The position numbers and the translations under genes were made by a program. Shown here piece after piece: positions 1 to 13,265 of a DNA stretch of 64,000 nucleotides (position 1 is the stretch's first letter; each line of letters begins with the position of its first letter). The DNA lies in assembly GCF_965363235.1 (NCBI RefSeq), contig NC_134843.1:87453795-87517794 (forward strand). The letters run 5' to 3'. The notes beneath the pieces were generated by a model. The model searched no databases. It saw only the letters and a program-made list of their open reading frames with translations, and had not been told where the DNA came from. This stretch comes from Mytilus galloprovincialis (taxonomy: Eukaryota > Mollusca > Bivalvia > Mytilida > Mytilidae).

Positions 1-2284
1 AATAGAAAAAAAACAAAAGATTTTAGATAAAAGAATTGAATCTTATTTTTAGTTGAATTGATCTATTCCACAGAGAGGGATATAAACAAATACTATGTTT
101 TTCTTGTCAGATCATACACTGGTTTATTGTTTGAATTTTACATATGTTTTATAAAAAGTATTCAAAATCTTCTGAATTAGTTATAACTGTAAACAAATAT
201 CATGAACTCCGCGTAATAGAAATTTCCACTACAAGACGGAAAATACTAAAGGCATAATCAAACCGCATATTTTCTTTAGAAAACATAATATGAAAAAACA
301 TTTAGAAACAAACTTTAAAGTAAAATGTAACTTATTACACATAATGTGTTTTTTTTAAGACATATTTTTCTTCGATTGAGATTGAATACAAAATTTTAAG
401 GAGTGATCACAATTTACGATCAACATAATTCTTAATTCAGTTATGGATACCATGTTATAATTATAAACCGATTGATAGACAATTTGATAATCGATACAAA
501 TCACAATTATATGTATACATATGTACATCTCAAACTGAGTACTTAGTTTAGCTTTTGGTTTAAAAAAGCTTTTTGGACACATACAATTTTATCATGTTAT
601 TTTTATGTAAAAAGTAGTCTCGCTATAATAAGCAAACGTTTTAACTGTTATAAGATGTTGTTTAAGTAATAACATATAAAAGAAGAGCGGAAGATTCCAG
701 AGGAACAGTTAAAAACATAAACCGAAAATAAAGTGACAACGCTTTGGCTTAATATGAACAAAAACAAATACACAAACAATAGTTAACAAGAAACAACACA
801 AAAAAAACAACCTAAAGACTGAGCAACTCAAACCCCACCAAAAATGGGGGTGATCTCGGGTGCTCCAGAAAGGTAAGCAGATCCTGCTACTCATGTGGCA
901 CCTGTCGTGTTGCTCATGTTATTACTAACTTGGTAAATAGCTTAATTCGGTATGTCACATTCATGAAAAGGGAAGGGGATTGTAGTTACCACGTAAGAAA
1001 CATATCCGATATCATTTGTGAAACGGTTTTTCCATAACGGTCAACCAACTCGTTATATCACATTCTTTGAAAGTTAAAGTTGTGTATTCAAGTAAATGTA
1101 TAATTTCATTGTCTCGTTAAAATTTGCTCCAAACGATACCATTAAAAGGCGAGATGTAGTTATGGTGTTGCAAATGTTTCATCTGCGGTTCTTGTAGTAA
1201 TAAAATACTAATTAAATCAACGGAATATGGATAAATGCTGCAGAAAAGAAACGTGACGATTTGTTAGTTTTCTAATTCTATTCTGATATGATACAGGAGC
1301 TGGATCAACCGTATTAAGTTTTATAGGTCATGTAATTAAGCTGCACAAGTAATCAGAATTTCAAACCAGTTACACATTCTGCGGCTGAAAATGAAGCACT
1401 AAATACAAAGCCTTATTCAACAAATTATTCACTGTCTACAAATAATGTTCATCCTCCAAATACATTAATGTGTATTATTTGCAAGAAACTTTCTCATAAA
1501 AATGACATAAAAATACATACCACTGCATGTGTTGAAAGGTTAGAAAATCTAAAAGATTCAGTTCTTAAAGCATGCAACGCTAAAATGACTTATCAACTAG
1601 AGCAATAGAAATTGCTCAATAATGCAGTTTTATAGTTCTTTCATTTGTCTTTGTTCTATTATTAATATTACTTTTACTATTGAATAGTTTTAAGTGATAT
1701 CCGTTTGACGTGGCTCGGTACTTATACATCTCGTCAATGTGTTTGTATTGTCTTTCATTTTTTGGTGGCGTGCTTTATATATGCGACATTTTATGTTCTT
1801 ATTACGTGACTCTGTACTTTAAAAGATCCCGTCAGTATGATATTGTTCTAGTTTATGTCAATATGATATTATTATGAATTACAATATACGTTGAACCATA
1901 AACGTCATAATCATTCAAACGTGTAGTGAAATTAACTACTTGTGGATTCTTATAAATTCTATATATAACTTTTGGACTATTTTCATTCTCGGTCTATTTC
2001 TGAAATTTATTCTTACATACTTTTGATTTTTTAACCCTATATGCTACCATTGCCTATGTAAATTTTAAAATTGTTTGTATGCACATTGAACGACAAATTT
2101 ATGTGACGTATAAAATTTTCTGACGTCAGACACACAAATCAATGAATGTGTTTGTAGATAGATGTTTTTGTGTTCTGTTAAATTGTTCCTTTAAAAACTG
2201 TTATACGATGATGACTGATGTACCCATATTTTAACTATTTTATTTATTGTGTCTGTTTAGCTAACGCGCCAATGTAAAATAACG
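1..2284. other. AT-rich intergenic DNA, no gene seen
   Basis: No reading frame with recognisable domain content or exon-like structure is seen. Short open frames here lack family features and fit chance in AT-rich DNA. The only recognisable component is the dispersed repeat at 690-1075. Confidence 0.6.
690..1075 (+). repeat. Dispersed repeat family R1
   Basis: This block contains GGTGCTCCAGAAAGGTAAGC, then GCAGATCCTGCT and a TGTGGCACC..GTCGTGTTGCTCAT stretch. Similar blocks lie at 13,545-13,735, 26,035-26,386 (inverted), 26,390-26,770, 35,930-36,190 and 61,045-61,240, with shorter related pieces near 3,985-4,050, 19,650-19,720 and 27,880-27,960. It codes for nothing visible. The parent element is unknown; it is a repeat because it recurs within the window. 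Confidence 0.75.
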
Positions 2285-2500
2285 AAATTTGATGAGACTG
2301 TCATCAAAGTGAGAGGATTAGCGCTATAAAACCAGGTTTAATCCACCATTTTCTACATTTTTCTAAATGCCTGTACCAAGTCAGGAATATGACAGTTCTT
2401 GTCCATTCGTTTTTTGTTTTGTTATTTGATTTTGCCATGTGAGTATGGAATTTCCGAATTGATTTTCCTCTAAGTTCAGTATTTTTGTGATTTTACTTTT
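2285..2500 (+). repeat. Dispersed repeat family R2
   Basis: Diagnostic pieces are AAATGCCTGTACCAAGTCAG, a 'gattttgccatgtga' stretch and CAGTATTTTTGTGATTT. The same unit recurs at 14,845-15,075 and 62,875-63,105 (inside intron 1 of 3S genes C and H) and inverted at 33,455-33,690. It has no coding content and is probably a non-autonomous or 3'-end fragment of a mollusc retroelement (inference). Confidence 0.75.
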
Positions 2501-3515
2501 TATTATGCGGCTTGTTTGAATATATTTAGCATGAAAACCAAAATTCATTGATAAATCTGCGTATGATATGACGTTTGAAAGTGATGTTGAAACTATAGAC
2601 AGATCCCTTATTTGTAACAAAAAGTCTTTTGTTTTATTCAAAAACAATCGCACAACACTTCAAATTTGGTGAGACATCAGTTGACATAAGATATAGATAA
2701 AACTATCCCACAGCTTCCGTCTTGGAAATCAGTATTTTTAACAACACGTACTACGTGCTATGCGGCACTGCAATATTTAGTGACGGGAAATTTGGCCAAC
2801 CTTAATATTTGCTCACCGTGTGCCTCTGGTTGGAAAATTGTTCAAAATGACAGGCTGGAGCCAGATTTATTTGAATGACACCAGATACAATATCTTATTT
2901 GTTCGTATAAGGAGAATAATATTTTCATAATCCATATGATTGCAAGGATCAAGGTTTCTCTTGCACTGATTTGGGTTTTTGTGAAAATGTACTAGGTAGT
3001 TTTTACAATATCTAGTCCGTACCAACCGACATAGATGATGACTCAGATCAATTATCATAAAAAGTAATTTTTTTGAAATAAGAAGTAATTTTAGTTTGAT
3101 TTTTTCAACGTTTAATTATGTATGGTAACAGTCATGTCTCACTTTTTATATTTGTTATAGAGCACATTTGCAATAATTGTAGTAATGTCGAATGAACATT
3201 AAACTGGCAACATCTGAAAAGTTATCATTTACTGAGACTGCTGAAATTCGCTTTATGAAAACTCAGTGACATGTGGATTCGCCGAAAACGTAAACGAAAT
3301 TTTACATGACATTTTGTTTGATTTGTCAACAGTGAATTACGGATACTCTTTTAACAAATCATATTCTGAAGTATTTCAGACGTCGTTTACAAATATCAAA
3401 AATATCTACACTAACTGAAATATTGATACAATATACTATTAATTTTTGTTATTTAAAGGGTTATTTATTTGAAAATTTTCAATGGTTTGTTTCTCCAGAT
3501 GAAAATATATATTAT
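2501..3515. other. AT-rich intergenic DNA, no gene seen
   Basis: Nothing codes here that I can recognise. From about 3,350 the sequence becomes collinear with 26,960 onward, so this end already belongs to the unit later duplicated at 26.96-32.66 kb. Confidence 0.5.
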
Positions 3516-4378
3516 TTAGTGACAAACTTTGACCTTGATTTACGGCAATATTGTACCAGCTTTTATATTTACGTTACATATTTTCGAAAAGTATACGCCA
3601 TCAGATTTTAAATGAGCCTTTTAAACCCCATAAAGTATTTAGGTAATTTAAATTTCTAAATCTGTCCTCCCCTCTGCTCCACTATTATAGCTTCACCGGA
3701 CCTTTGTCGCTATCCATATTTTATCGAATCATAATTATATTTTGCTAGCTTATCGTACAATCCGTACAAACAGATGTAATTGTGTATAGTTAATTATATT
3801 ACGTTCAATATTATTCATTTATCTATCATAACACTGTGTCTTGTCTTTCTTTCACTTTGTCCCTTAGATTTAAGATTCCATAGCTGTTGCATCTAAACTA
3901 TCTCTCTGGTTTCTAACTGTGTTATCTATGGCGTTTTCGGTTTGATTTCGACTTCTGTGTTTGGATTACCTTTGGTCAAATTTGATATATCAGGTGCTTC
4001 GAAAGGGTAAGCAAATCTTGCTCCACATGTGGCACCATTTAACTAAGTTAAATTATCTAATTCGATGTCGGTGTGGACCGAAATAAACTTCAGTGGTATT
4101 TTATCTGATGGTACTTGTAATTAAATTTTCATGACGCAGATCTTTCTTTAAATAAAAAATTACTACAGTGATTAAGGAAATCAAACCGTAAGACTTATTT
4201 TCACAAATATTTACATACGATTTATAACATCTTTATGTTTGTGACTGTTGGTTTTTGTTGAAAAGAGTATGGATGTACTTTTTTGTTTTTAATCAATGTT
4301 GTCTTCCACTCAATCAACCATAACGACAAAGATTGATGAGAGCATAAAGAAGGTATAAAGAGAAAAGACTAATTAAAC

Positions 4379-4384
4379 TTTATT
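4379..4384 (-). terminator. Poly(A) signal of 3F gene A
   Basis: AATAAA on the minus strand lies about 70 bases downstream of the gene A stop codon. The same position relative to the stop is kept in gene D (19,108-19,113). Confidence 0.65.
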
Positions 4385-4453
4385 ATCGATCATTCGATTC
4401 CATACAGATAGGTAATATGTTGCTGTACTAACACTTATAAAGATATTATTGTT

Positions 4454-7400
4454 TCAATAATTATATTTTCTTCGTCCCCATGAACCTCGTCTCCAGCCAT
4501 TGTTCCAGCCTTTATTACCGCCATAATAGCCATAACGTCTGCCATATCTATTATATCTGTTATAGTTACCACCTCCGTAGCGTCTTGGAGGACCATAGTT
4601 TGGACCATAATACTGAAATATCGAAACGATACAACTCAGAGTCAATTCTGATGACAAAATATATAAAAATTCATAAAATTTATAATATTGACAATCAAAT
4701 AAATATACTAGTATATGAACAAACTTGTCGATGATTAAAACAGCTTTGACTATTCTGTTTATGCCCTTTTCCCGGTATTTACAATTTGAATTTTTTTGGC
4801 TTTTGGCATCCACAGTATTAAATAATTCCGAAAACACATGTAAAACCGATGTAAGATAAGTTTCCTGTTTTTGATTGATGTTAAGCATGCTTTAGCTGTC
4901 AACAAAAGCAGGAAGTACGAAACATTTAACAATATGACGGTATGAAATTATTCCTTCAAAGAGGGGATAAAGGTTTATTTTCGTGCAACGTGTTTTGCCA
5001 TTTTTATTTTACGTGCAGCCGTTAAAAAGGTTCGTTATTATCGTGTTTCATGAAATCGATAAAAAGATAAAAGTGCAAAAAAAAAATGATTAATGTTCGC
5101 ACATCGTGAAATGGCAATTTTTATTCGTTTTCCTCCTTGCAGAAACCCCCGTTTTGCGCCCCTATTCAAAAAAAGAAACAACTAGGTGATCCCTTGGTAC
5201 AGTTGCATCAAGAATGCATGAGGTCATGGATTCCAACCAACCAGGGTTCAACAAAACCTTTTAAATTGTTATTTGCTCCATCTATCACGATCGTTAGAAG
5301 TAAACCAGAACTCGGAGTAATGTGTTTGTATGTGAACATGACGATTTAATAGAAAGTTGTATTTTCAAATTAACGAAACGTATAAACCTCGAAAAAATGT
5401 AAAGACAAAAATCCTGAATGAATGTCATCAATTAACAGAATAGAAAACTTATATGCAATTGTTAGATATAAACATTGTTATAACGTCCAGTTGTAATACA
5501 AAAATATTGTTATGACATGTAGTTGGAACGAAATGAAATACGCCGTTTAATACTGAAACTGATTCAAAAATTTTGAAAATGTGTGTCACATGAAAACAGG
5601 CGTTGTCCTGCTGAAAATTTTGGTTAAAATGATGACTTCGGAGAAAAGGGAGAACAACTTGAGCTAAAAGTTCGTCCCTATACCGTTAGGTTAACATCAC
5701 TAATTGTTAGAATGATGCGTTCCTGGTATGGTATCATAAATCTATCACCACCAAACCGATCTGTTTCAAGTACGCACGCATAAGATAGTTCATTATGCCT
5801 CTGATAGACTCTTGCTCTGTCGTAGCTAAAATTTAAGTTGAATTTAGATTCATCGGTTTAAATAACCTGTCTATCTCCAAGTTAGCCTATTTCATCGAAT
5901 CCGTACCCGAGTCCATTGAAGTCACACCATCGTGTAGCGCTGTGTTAGGATAAGTCCCCTTAACGGACGAAGAACTCTTAGACTAACTTGATGTAATCGG
6001 TTACGAATTGTTATGACAGATATTCTATTTCCCCTGTGGGTTTGTGGTGCTGTTTATATGATGCATTATCAAATCGATTCCGGAGATGAATATTGCGGAT
6101 GTGTTGTCTTGGCGTAACGTCGTTTAACGTGGCCTGCCACCTTAAGGACGATCATTTGTCATGCCGGTATCTCCTAACGTTTCTTTTACATTAGTAGAAC
6201 AGTTACCAATGTGATATCTTAAACCATAGACAAATAACTAAATACAACATGACAAACAAATTTTTACTAACTAACAAGATTTTTGGAGTTGATTTAGTCA
6301 CCGTAAAATGATCAAAATTATTTTTATAAATAAAATATGCCAGATCGTTTTATAAGTTGACTTAATTATCTTTGTTTGGATTAAACTTGAAGGAGACATT
6401 TACTTTTTTGAAGTCACAAAAAGTGTTTTTGTAACTTGCCTAGAACTTCGGTTTATTTTCCTTAACCCTTTCCCTTTCACAACGGTACAGCTTACCGGTG
6501 AAGCCAATTTCAAGATTTTTTTTTTGGGGGGGGATTTAGACATTTGCTGACGTACAGATGTGGTTAAACTATTTAATCCTCAGATAACCAGCAATGTGAT
6601 TCAATGTGCATCACACTTCTACTATAAATAGTTTATAGTCAAAGCGCCCCTTACTGATGTGTAATTTTTCTGTAAAAACCATTTACTTTTCTTCGAATTT
6701 TGAGGAATATTCTCAAAAAGAAGACAATAGAAAACTGCTCTTTTAAGAGCATTTATGACTTTTTTCAATAACTGTGCAGTGATTTTTTGAAGAATAGTAT
6801 TAAACTAATAGTTATAACTTAAACACTACTTTAAAATGTAATTTTTAGTGTAGCAGTGCAATCACAAACTTGAAATGCGCTAAAAATCCAAAATCATTTC
6901 TTAAAGACATTAGGGGAAAAGAGACAAAAACCACTAGAATATTCTGATTTTTTTATTTTTTTTTTTGCAAAGTTGAAATAGATGTAAAAAAACATGGTTT
7001 CGTAAGTGTTGCGGTATGATAAAGTTGAAAACACTTTTGTTTGAATAAAGGAACACGTATATTTCAATGAAAAAATTACATTTTAAAGAGTGGATTCCTC
7101 CTAGATTTGCGTAAAAATCATGCATTTGGCAACAAAAATTTATCATTTGAACACATAATTGCTAAAAGAAAAGAAACTCGAGGCATTGTGTTTCCACCAA
7201 AACCCGACTCTATCAGTGCAACAATATGTCTCTGCATGACTCTTTGACCAAGGATTTCGTATTTTTTCACTTTTTCTCCAACAGTCTCGTGATTTTTTGA
7301 AATATACCACGTGACAAAAAACATGAGGAATTATCTTGAAACATAATTTTTTGAAATATTTTACCTATTATCTTTCATTTGAGCCCAACATGGCATGTTT

Positions 7401-9423
7401 ATGACCATTAATGCGAATGCAGTAATCATTTTAACTTTGATAATGTCTTTTCGATAAGTAAAGGCCTAAAATGCCTGAAAAGGAAAGGGTTAATGTCTTT
7501 CTTCAACAAAATGATATTTTTGTTTTAAAGGGAAACGCATGATGTGAAAAGTTTCTTTATTTACTCAATAAAGAAAACATAATCCGTATTTCGAATCTTT
7601 CAGAACTTTTATGTCATTGATAAGAACAAGAACTTGTACCGTATCTAGGTACATATCAATTCAATTACTGAATACCTGTGTTAAACAAAAATTAAATTGA
7701 ACCGGTTTTGAGATATGCAGAACATATCAAATTTTGCACTCATATAAGGAACTTCCTAGAAGTTGTATAAGCAATGTTGTTTAACTTAGTCTAATTGTGC
7801 AAAATTCGACAACAGGGAGCAGTATATATGAAAATAAGTGTTAGAAAGGGACTGAATACCACGACACAATCATCACCAACTTTTTTTGTGTAAAATTCAA
7901 AAACTTATATGTCTGTCTATATTGGCATAGTTTTGAAACTTTTTTGTAGTTTTAAAGCAAAGGGAGTTTAAGTTTTAAATGTCATCGACAATGTGTTTCT
8001 ATACTCAAAATTAGTCGTCTGAAAGAATTAACCGATTTATGCATAATACACGACCATTTCTTAAAATACTACAAAAAATGCAATTTGTATATTTGTTGTT
8101 CTTGGTATCAAGTGCGTTTAAAAACCATGGTTAAAAAACTACAAGTTACCGCACACAATATCATCATCAAGAAAGAACAGGAAGTGAATAAATCTTACAG
8201 GAACGAAACAAAATAATTTTGTAACACCCACAACAATAATCTGCATGTTAAGATCTAGCTATCTACCGCTCATAAATTCCGACATGCAGGTGATTATATA
8301 GCAAGGTTATTTAGCATATTTTTTTTCGAATGCTGTAGACATAATTTATTAAATTTCTTATACAATATTTTCCCTGTTGTTCGCTTGCAAATAATTGAGA
8401 CATGGATCAAACCGGGCTTACTGACTGTTGATTTGATGATCGTTTTATCACAGTCCATCGAAAATATTTATTTTTTAAAATATTTTAAAACATTTAGACA
8501 TTTTGTATCGGATCAATGGAAGAAAGATACACCTGATACATTGCCTAGTATTAATACTTGTATTTTCTATTGATTAATAACAAGGGTTCTCATATATCTC
8601 GTCTATTTTTATATTGTTCATTTAACCCAATATTGTATATTATTTAAATCATATCTCTTCCATTCATTACATAGTTTTGTCTTGTTATGTCACTTTAAAA
8701 ACTACAGGTATTAACCAACTTACATCACTTGCATCTGAAAAACAAATCAACTAAGAATGAAATATAAATAGTCTTGAAATATATTGATTGTCTTTCAAAT
8801 TGTTTGTTACCCAATAAGTGTTGTGTTCGCAAATCTAATATATAAGTTCATTATTTACCAGGCTTTATAATATATCAAATATAAACATAACATAAATACT
8901 TAAATGAAAAACAAAGCTTTGATATACAGAGGTATTTTGACATCATGTAATAAACGATCAATAATGCAAATGTTTGACGTTGAGCATTCCTGATTAAGGT
9001 AAATCCAGAAAAGCGCTTCGGACGAATAGAATTATTAAACGTGTTGTTTTCAATTTTTTTTTATGGATATCATTCAAAGATAAATAAAGTTTACAAGTTA
9101 TTGATTTATAAAATAGGAAGTAAAGAGAGGTTGCAAGTTTAATTTGCGCAAGCAAACTATATATTTTCATGGTATAACCTAAATTAAATGTTTTGAAATG
9201 TTATACTCTTTGGCAGATATTTTGAATAGATATATCTTATAGAGACTGCTACCAAATTCGTATGCAATAATTGAAAGATTAAACAAAAAATCCGACAAAG
9301 AAAGAAATATCAACAAATTGTTATGAACAATATTTCCAAGACAAAGTTTTACTAACCACTTTGCACAGCAAATGATCCAATTAGGACTAAAGCCACCAAC
9401 ACTGCAACACTGATTTTATTCAT
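4454..9423 (-). CDS. mfp-3: Mussel foot protein 3, fast/Arg-rich type (copy A), three exons
   Basis: Secreted adhesive protein of the byssal plaque. In the family many Tyr become DOPA and some Arg become hydroxyarginine, and the protein primes adhesion at the plaque-surface interface. Exon 1 (9,357-9,423) encodes a signal peptide starting MNKISVAVLVALVLIGS. Exon 2 (8,724-8,734) is an 11-base microexon giving D-A-S-D across the junctions. Exon 3 (4,454-4,612) gives 52 residues: YYGPNYGPPRRYGGGNYN at the start, GWNNGWRRGSWGRRKYNY at the end, with 12 Tyr, 10 Arg and 3 Trp. Splice phases agree (donors GTTAGT and GTAAGT, acceptors CAG), giving a 78-residue precursor with no internal stop, so the gene looks functional. 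Intron 2 is about 4.1 kb against 0.4 kb in copy D, owing to inserted transposon-derived DNA. Very close to published Mytilus fp-3 variants by memory; no database search was done. Confidence 0.93.
4745..8385. other. Insertion within intron 2 of 3F gene A
   Basis: Copy D's intron 2 (18,470-18,891) matches the two edges of this intron but lacks this central stretch. It contains the Tc1-like remnant at 5,575-6,235 and otherwise unassigned AT-rich DNA, with a T/G homopolymer run near 6,518-6,534. Most of it recurs in the same order at 28.9-32.0 kb, so it predates the block duplication. Small open frames near 6,934-7,324 show nothing recognisable. Confidence 0.7.
5575..6235 (-). mobile_element. Decayed Tc1/mariner-family transposase remnant
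   Basis: Conceptual translation of the minus strand, with frame changes and stops, gives short pieces typical of Tc1-like transposases. They are a GRPR..TTLRQD helix-turn-helix segment (about 6,100-6,150), IHLRNRFDNA just after it, an R-V..R-P..G-x-I-L-T segment, and further on a Y-D-R-A-R-V-Y-Q-R stretch. The element is far from functional. A shorter piece of the same copy is at 28,990-29,365 in the duplicated unit, so the insertion happened before that duplication. Terminal repeats could not be assigned. Confidence 0.7.
8970..9160. repeat. Dispersed repeat R5 in intron 1 of gene A
   Basis: Contains GGTAAATCCAGAAAAGCGCT followed by TCGGACG and a TTTACAAGTTATTGATTTAT stretch. A near-identical copy is at 57,440-57,640 in the second block. 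Shorter diverged relatives lie in intron 1 of 3S genes C (14,645-14,720) and H (62,685-62,760). Gene D's intron 1 has none. Confidence 0.7.
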
Positions 9424-9500
9424 TGTTTGCTATTGAAACTGTTTGCAGAATGGAGCTGATTACTGAAAATTATCCTATATTCTAGTTGACAATTGTTTGC

Positions 9501-9580
9501 ACTTTATATATACTTTGTTTAGTCAATTCACTGCAGATCTGTTAATCAAGAGGAAGAAATAATCACACACATGTTCCTTA
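9501..9580 (-). promoter_or_regulatory. Proximal promoter of 3F gene A
   Basis: On the minus strand: GGAACATGTGTGTGATT, then CTTCCTCTTGAT, a GCAGTGAATTGACT block, and a TATATATAAA box at 9,503-9,512, about 80 bases before the ATG. The same ordered elements precede copies B, C, D, F, G and H, and the block is far more conserved than surrounding intergenic DNA. Confidence 0.75.
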
Positions 9581-9589
9581 AACAATGAG

Positions 9590-10254
9590 ATCAAAGTTAA
9601 ATTACAAATGTCAGTGCATAGCGTAATATGTATACATCGTTAAATTATTTGCAAGAATGGAAATTGAAAAAGAGGAAATTGAAAATATGTAGGGTATTTC
9701 ATGATAATGATTTACTTTAAGAATAATATAGATGTTGTAATCAGAGTTCTGCTAGAGTCAGCTTTTAATTAAAAAAAAATGCAAAACAAATATTCGAAAA
9801 ACCCTAGCAATTTATCAAAATTGGGTATTGTCTCAGCTCAAAGGTTTTGTGTCCTTTCAAATTTAATTTCGCATGATAGGTGTTAATGTATTGCAGGATA
9901 CACTGTCATTGTTGACGCTTTATTTTTTGTTCATGTGATTCCCTCAGTTTAAAGTCTTTACATTGATAAGTATCTTCTTTCGAATGATCTGCTGAAATTC
10001 GATAAATTACTGGATATTTTAGCATCTCTGCAAGATAAACTATTTTCCTACACCATGTTTTAGCGAAGGGCATTTTTGTTGGTAAATATGTGTATGAAAT
10101 ATGAAAATTTTAGGATGTGTTATGAATGCCATTGAGACAACTAATCACCAGAGCTCAAATTATAATCTTTCGTAGCATAGTAATCTGAAAAAAAAACTGA
10201 AATTTACTAGTAATACATCGAGTAGGTAAAATTCAGCCTCGATTGAATCAAAAA
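9590..10254. other. Spacer between 3F gene A promoter and 3S copy B
   Basis: No gene seen. The sequence is the reverse complement of the C-D spacer (about 17.0-17.7 kb) and a direct copy of 58.05-58.7 kb. The stretch at 10,110-10,165 is an inverted fragment of the dispersed R3 repeat ('atgccattgagacaac'). Confidence 0.6.
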
Positions 10255-11318
10255 TGCGGACCTGTTTTTGTATTGTTATGAGTTACAATTTATGACTAAA
10301 ATTATCAAAGACCCATCAAAACAACATTTGATACAAAAATTTAACAATACTTTTAGATATTTGGATGATATATTGGCTCTAAATAATGACGACTTCAGTA
10401 TGTATACTAAAGAAATTTATCCTGTAGAACTTACTTCAAATAAAGCTAATGATAACAATGACCACTGCCCTTTCCTCGATCTTGATATCTATATCATAAA
10501 CGGGAAGCTTAATACAAAAATTTATGATAAAAGAGATGATTTTTCATTTCCTATTGTTAATTATCCATTTTTAGATGGTGACGTTCCCTTATCACCATCT
10601 TATGGTGTTTATATATCTCAACTTGTACGATTCGCTCGTGTATGTAACAATGTATTAGATTTTAACGAGAGAAATTTATGTATTACTGAAAAATTATTAC
10701 ACCAGGGTTTTCGATATCACAAACTGGTCAAAACATTTACTAAAATTTTATCACCGGTATAAGGAAATAATTCGTAAATATAACTCAACATGCAGACATC
10801 TTATACGTTCAGGTATTTCACATCCAAAATTTTATGGAAATATTCTTTATAAAGCACAAAAATGTCAATATTCTCCTCAGAAACTAACAAAACCTTTAAA
10901 TAGACTTATTAAAAGGGGATATAGTTACGATACTGTTGTCAGGTCATTAAAGATTGCATATTTTGGCTTTAACATTGATTCACTGATAGGGTCTTTGCAT
11001 CGGAACTAAACACATTTATTTCTAAAAAAAACAGTTGTTGGCATGACACGGGTTATGTTCTTCTCATATATTTTATGATAGTATGATACTAAACCCCTAA
11101 CGGGAGGGATTGTACCTGATATTCATATGATGAAGACATAATCTTTCAATCAGTTTAATTGAGGTCTGGAGCTGGCTTGTCAGTTAACTGCTAGTAGTCT
11201 GTTGTTATTTATGTATTATTGTCATTTTATTTATTTTCTTTTGTTACATATTTTGACATCAGACTCGGACTTCTCTTGAACTGAATTTTAATGTGCGTAT
11301 TGTTATTCTTTTACTTTT
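10255..11318 (+). mobile_element. Fragment of a Penelope-like (or related non-LTR) retroelement
   Basis: An open stretch of about 160 codons (10,268-10,762) carries a reverse-transcriptase core with FRYLDDIL. It is followed by C-P-F-L-D-L-D-I, SPSYGVYISQLVRFAR and a KLVKTFTK segment, the layout I associate with Penelope-like elements. Its tail after the frame ends with an untranslated segment (11,160-11,310) that recurs at 12,775-12,960 and 60,296-60,480. Only the 3' half is present and it looks broken. The second block has only about 100 other bases at this point (58,690-58,800), so it is specific to block 1. Exact family is uncertain. Confidence 0.65.
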
Positions 11319-12774
11319 CTAATAATACCTCGTTTTGAATTATTGAGTTAAACAAAATGATGCTCTTTCAAGATTAAAAATCTAAATTTCCAGATAACAT
11401 TGGGATGTTTTATACAATTTATAAAACATTTGTGCATTTGCCGTCAGCAAATTAATCAACTATAACGATAATGATGGATGACTATATACAAATAAAAATC
11501 AAGAAAAACAAGTCGAAAATCAGTAAGCTTTAATTATCTATCTTATATATCAACATTGATAGGGTTTTTTAACTGATAGTTATAGAGGTAGCCTTTGTTT
11601 CAGTATGGTCCACTCCAGGGACCGTTGTTCCAGTCTTTATTTCAGTCATAATTTCCGTGATATCCAGTGTACCCGTCATAACCATGGTAACCATTGTTGT
11701 ATGGTAAATTATATCCTGGAAAATAATCCTGAGATATGAAAAAAAAGATTTAAGATTGAATCAATGATGATTTTGATATATAAAGCAATTTAAAAGTGCG
11801 TAATATAAATTAAAACAATGACACTATATATCATTGAAGCAGCTGATGATTCAAGCCTTCTTTTCTATGTTGTTTCATCCATTCCTGTAAACTATATCTA
11901 TATTTGTATCTTTTAGTTTGGTAATAATTTAGTAAATAGTAAAATTAGATAAAAGCATAACAATTTATTTTTCCATCCATTTTCCCAGATTGATTTACCT
12001 TTGCTTAACACGTGTGACACTCTAGTCTATAAATAAATGACTGTTTAGAAACAGTGAGTTAAACTTGCAGTTATATTTCAATTTTTGAAAATTGAGTACA
12101 CACCAACAAAAAAATGATTAACACATTTTGAAAAACTTGTATTTTACTAAGTAAGTATGTCTTGTTGATACAAGAATAATGATATGAAATCATGTTGTAT
12201 TTGAAAACGTGGCCATGTGCTGTACTGTGTACAATTCTCTGAAACCAGGGGAGTAATAAAGATGTAACCCCTTGTAAAAGACTTGTGAATGTTACCAAAT
12301 GGACATTCAAGCTTAACAGTCAAAAAGATAATGCTCTCGTAAATAAAAAAACAAAAAAGAAAAAAAAAAGAACCATACGACAATATACAAACCAAAACGA
12401 GAAAACTGAAGACTGAACAACAGAAACCCAACAAAAACCGACTTGATGATTGTTTCGATATCACACCATGACGGCTTGTATTGGCTGAGACAAAACCTTA
12501 TCATTTACATGTTATCAAATATATTTTCTGAAACTAAATCGTCACAAATGTTTCACCCAGAAAGATTACCATTGAATATATTACAAATAAAATTGTCTTG
12601 CTTCTGTATTGTTTATTATAGTTTATTTAAGTTTATTATAAAATCAAAAACTACGTAACTAAATTGTTGAACTGAAATTCATTGCGTGTGACTGTTTTTA
12701 TTCATTTGTTCTATTTTTCTGGTGTCGACCTGGGCGTCTTACATAATGCTTTTCATGTCATATAACAAACTTTA

Positions 12775-13265
12775 AGGTCTGGACCGGGCATATAAGTTAA
12801 CTGCTAGTAGTCTGTTGGTATTTATGCATTAATCTCATTGCATTTATTTTCTTTTGTTATTTCTTCTGACATCGGACTCGGACTTCTCTTGAACTGAATT
12901 TTAATGTGCGTATTGTTATGCGTTTACTTTTATACATTGGTTAGAGGTATATGGGGAGGGTTGAGATCTCATAAACATATTTAACCCCGCCGCAATTTTG
13001 CGCCTGTGCCAATTCAGGAGCTTCTGGCCTTTGTTAGTCTAGTATGATTTTTAATTTTAGTTTCTTGTGTATAATTCGGAGTTAAGTATGACGTCCATTA
13101 TCATTGTACTAGTATACATATTTTTAAAGGGCCAGCTAATGAACGCCTCCGGGTGCGGGAGTTTCTCGCTACATTGAAGACCAATTAGTGACCTTCGGCT
13201 GTTGTCTGCTCTATGGTCGGGTTGTTGTCGCTTTGACACATTCCCCATTTCCTTTCTCAATTTTA
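12775..13265 (+). repeat. Retroelement 3' tail (R4) inside copy B intron
   Basis: Contains ATCGGACTCGGACTTCTCTT and GAACGCCTCCGGGTGCGGGA, and ends near TCGCTTTGACACATTCC. The first part matches the tail of the retroelement fragment at 11,160-11,310. The whole unit recurs at 60,296-60,785 in copy G, so it was present before the block duplication. Confidence 0.7.

Noticed and set aside
4480-4734. Plus-strand open frame of 84 codons
   Set aside because: Antisense of exon 3 of gene A; the minus-strand frame matches fp-3 perfectly.
4613-4888. Extension of gene A exon 3 upstream into a longer open frame
   Set aside because: The TTTCAG acceptor just before YYGPNYG and the matching 11-base exon show this is intron read-through.
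10268-10762. Reverse-transcriptase frame as a host gene
   Set aside because: It carries retroelement motifs, lacks its 5' part, and is absent from the matching site in block 2.
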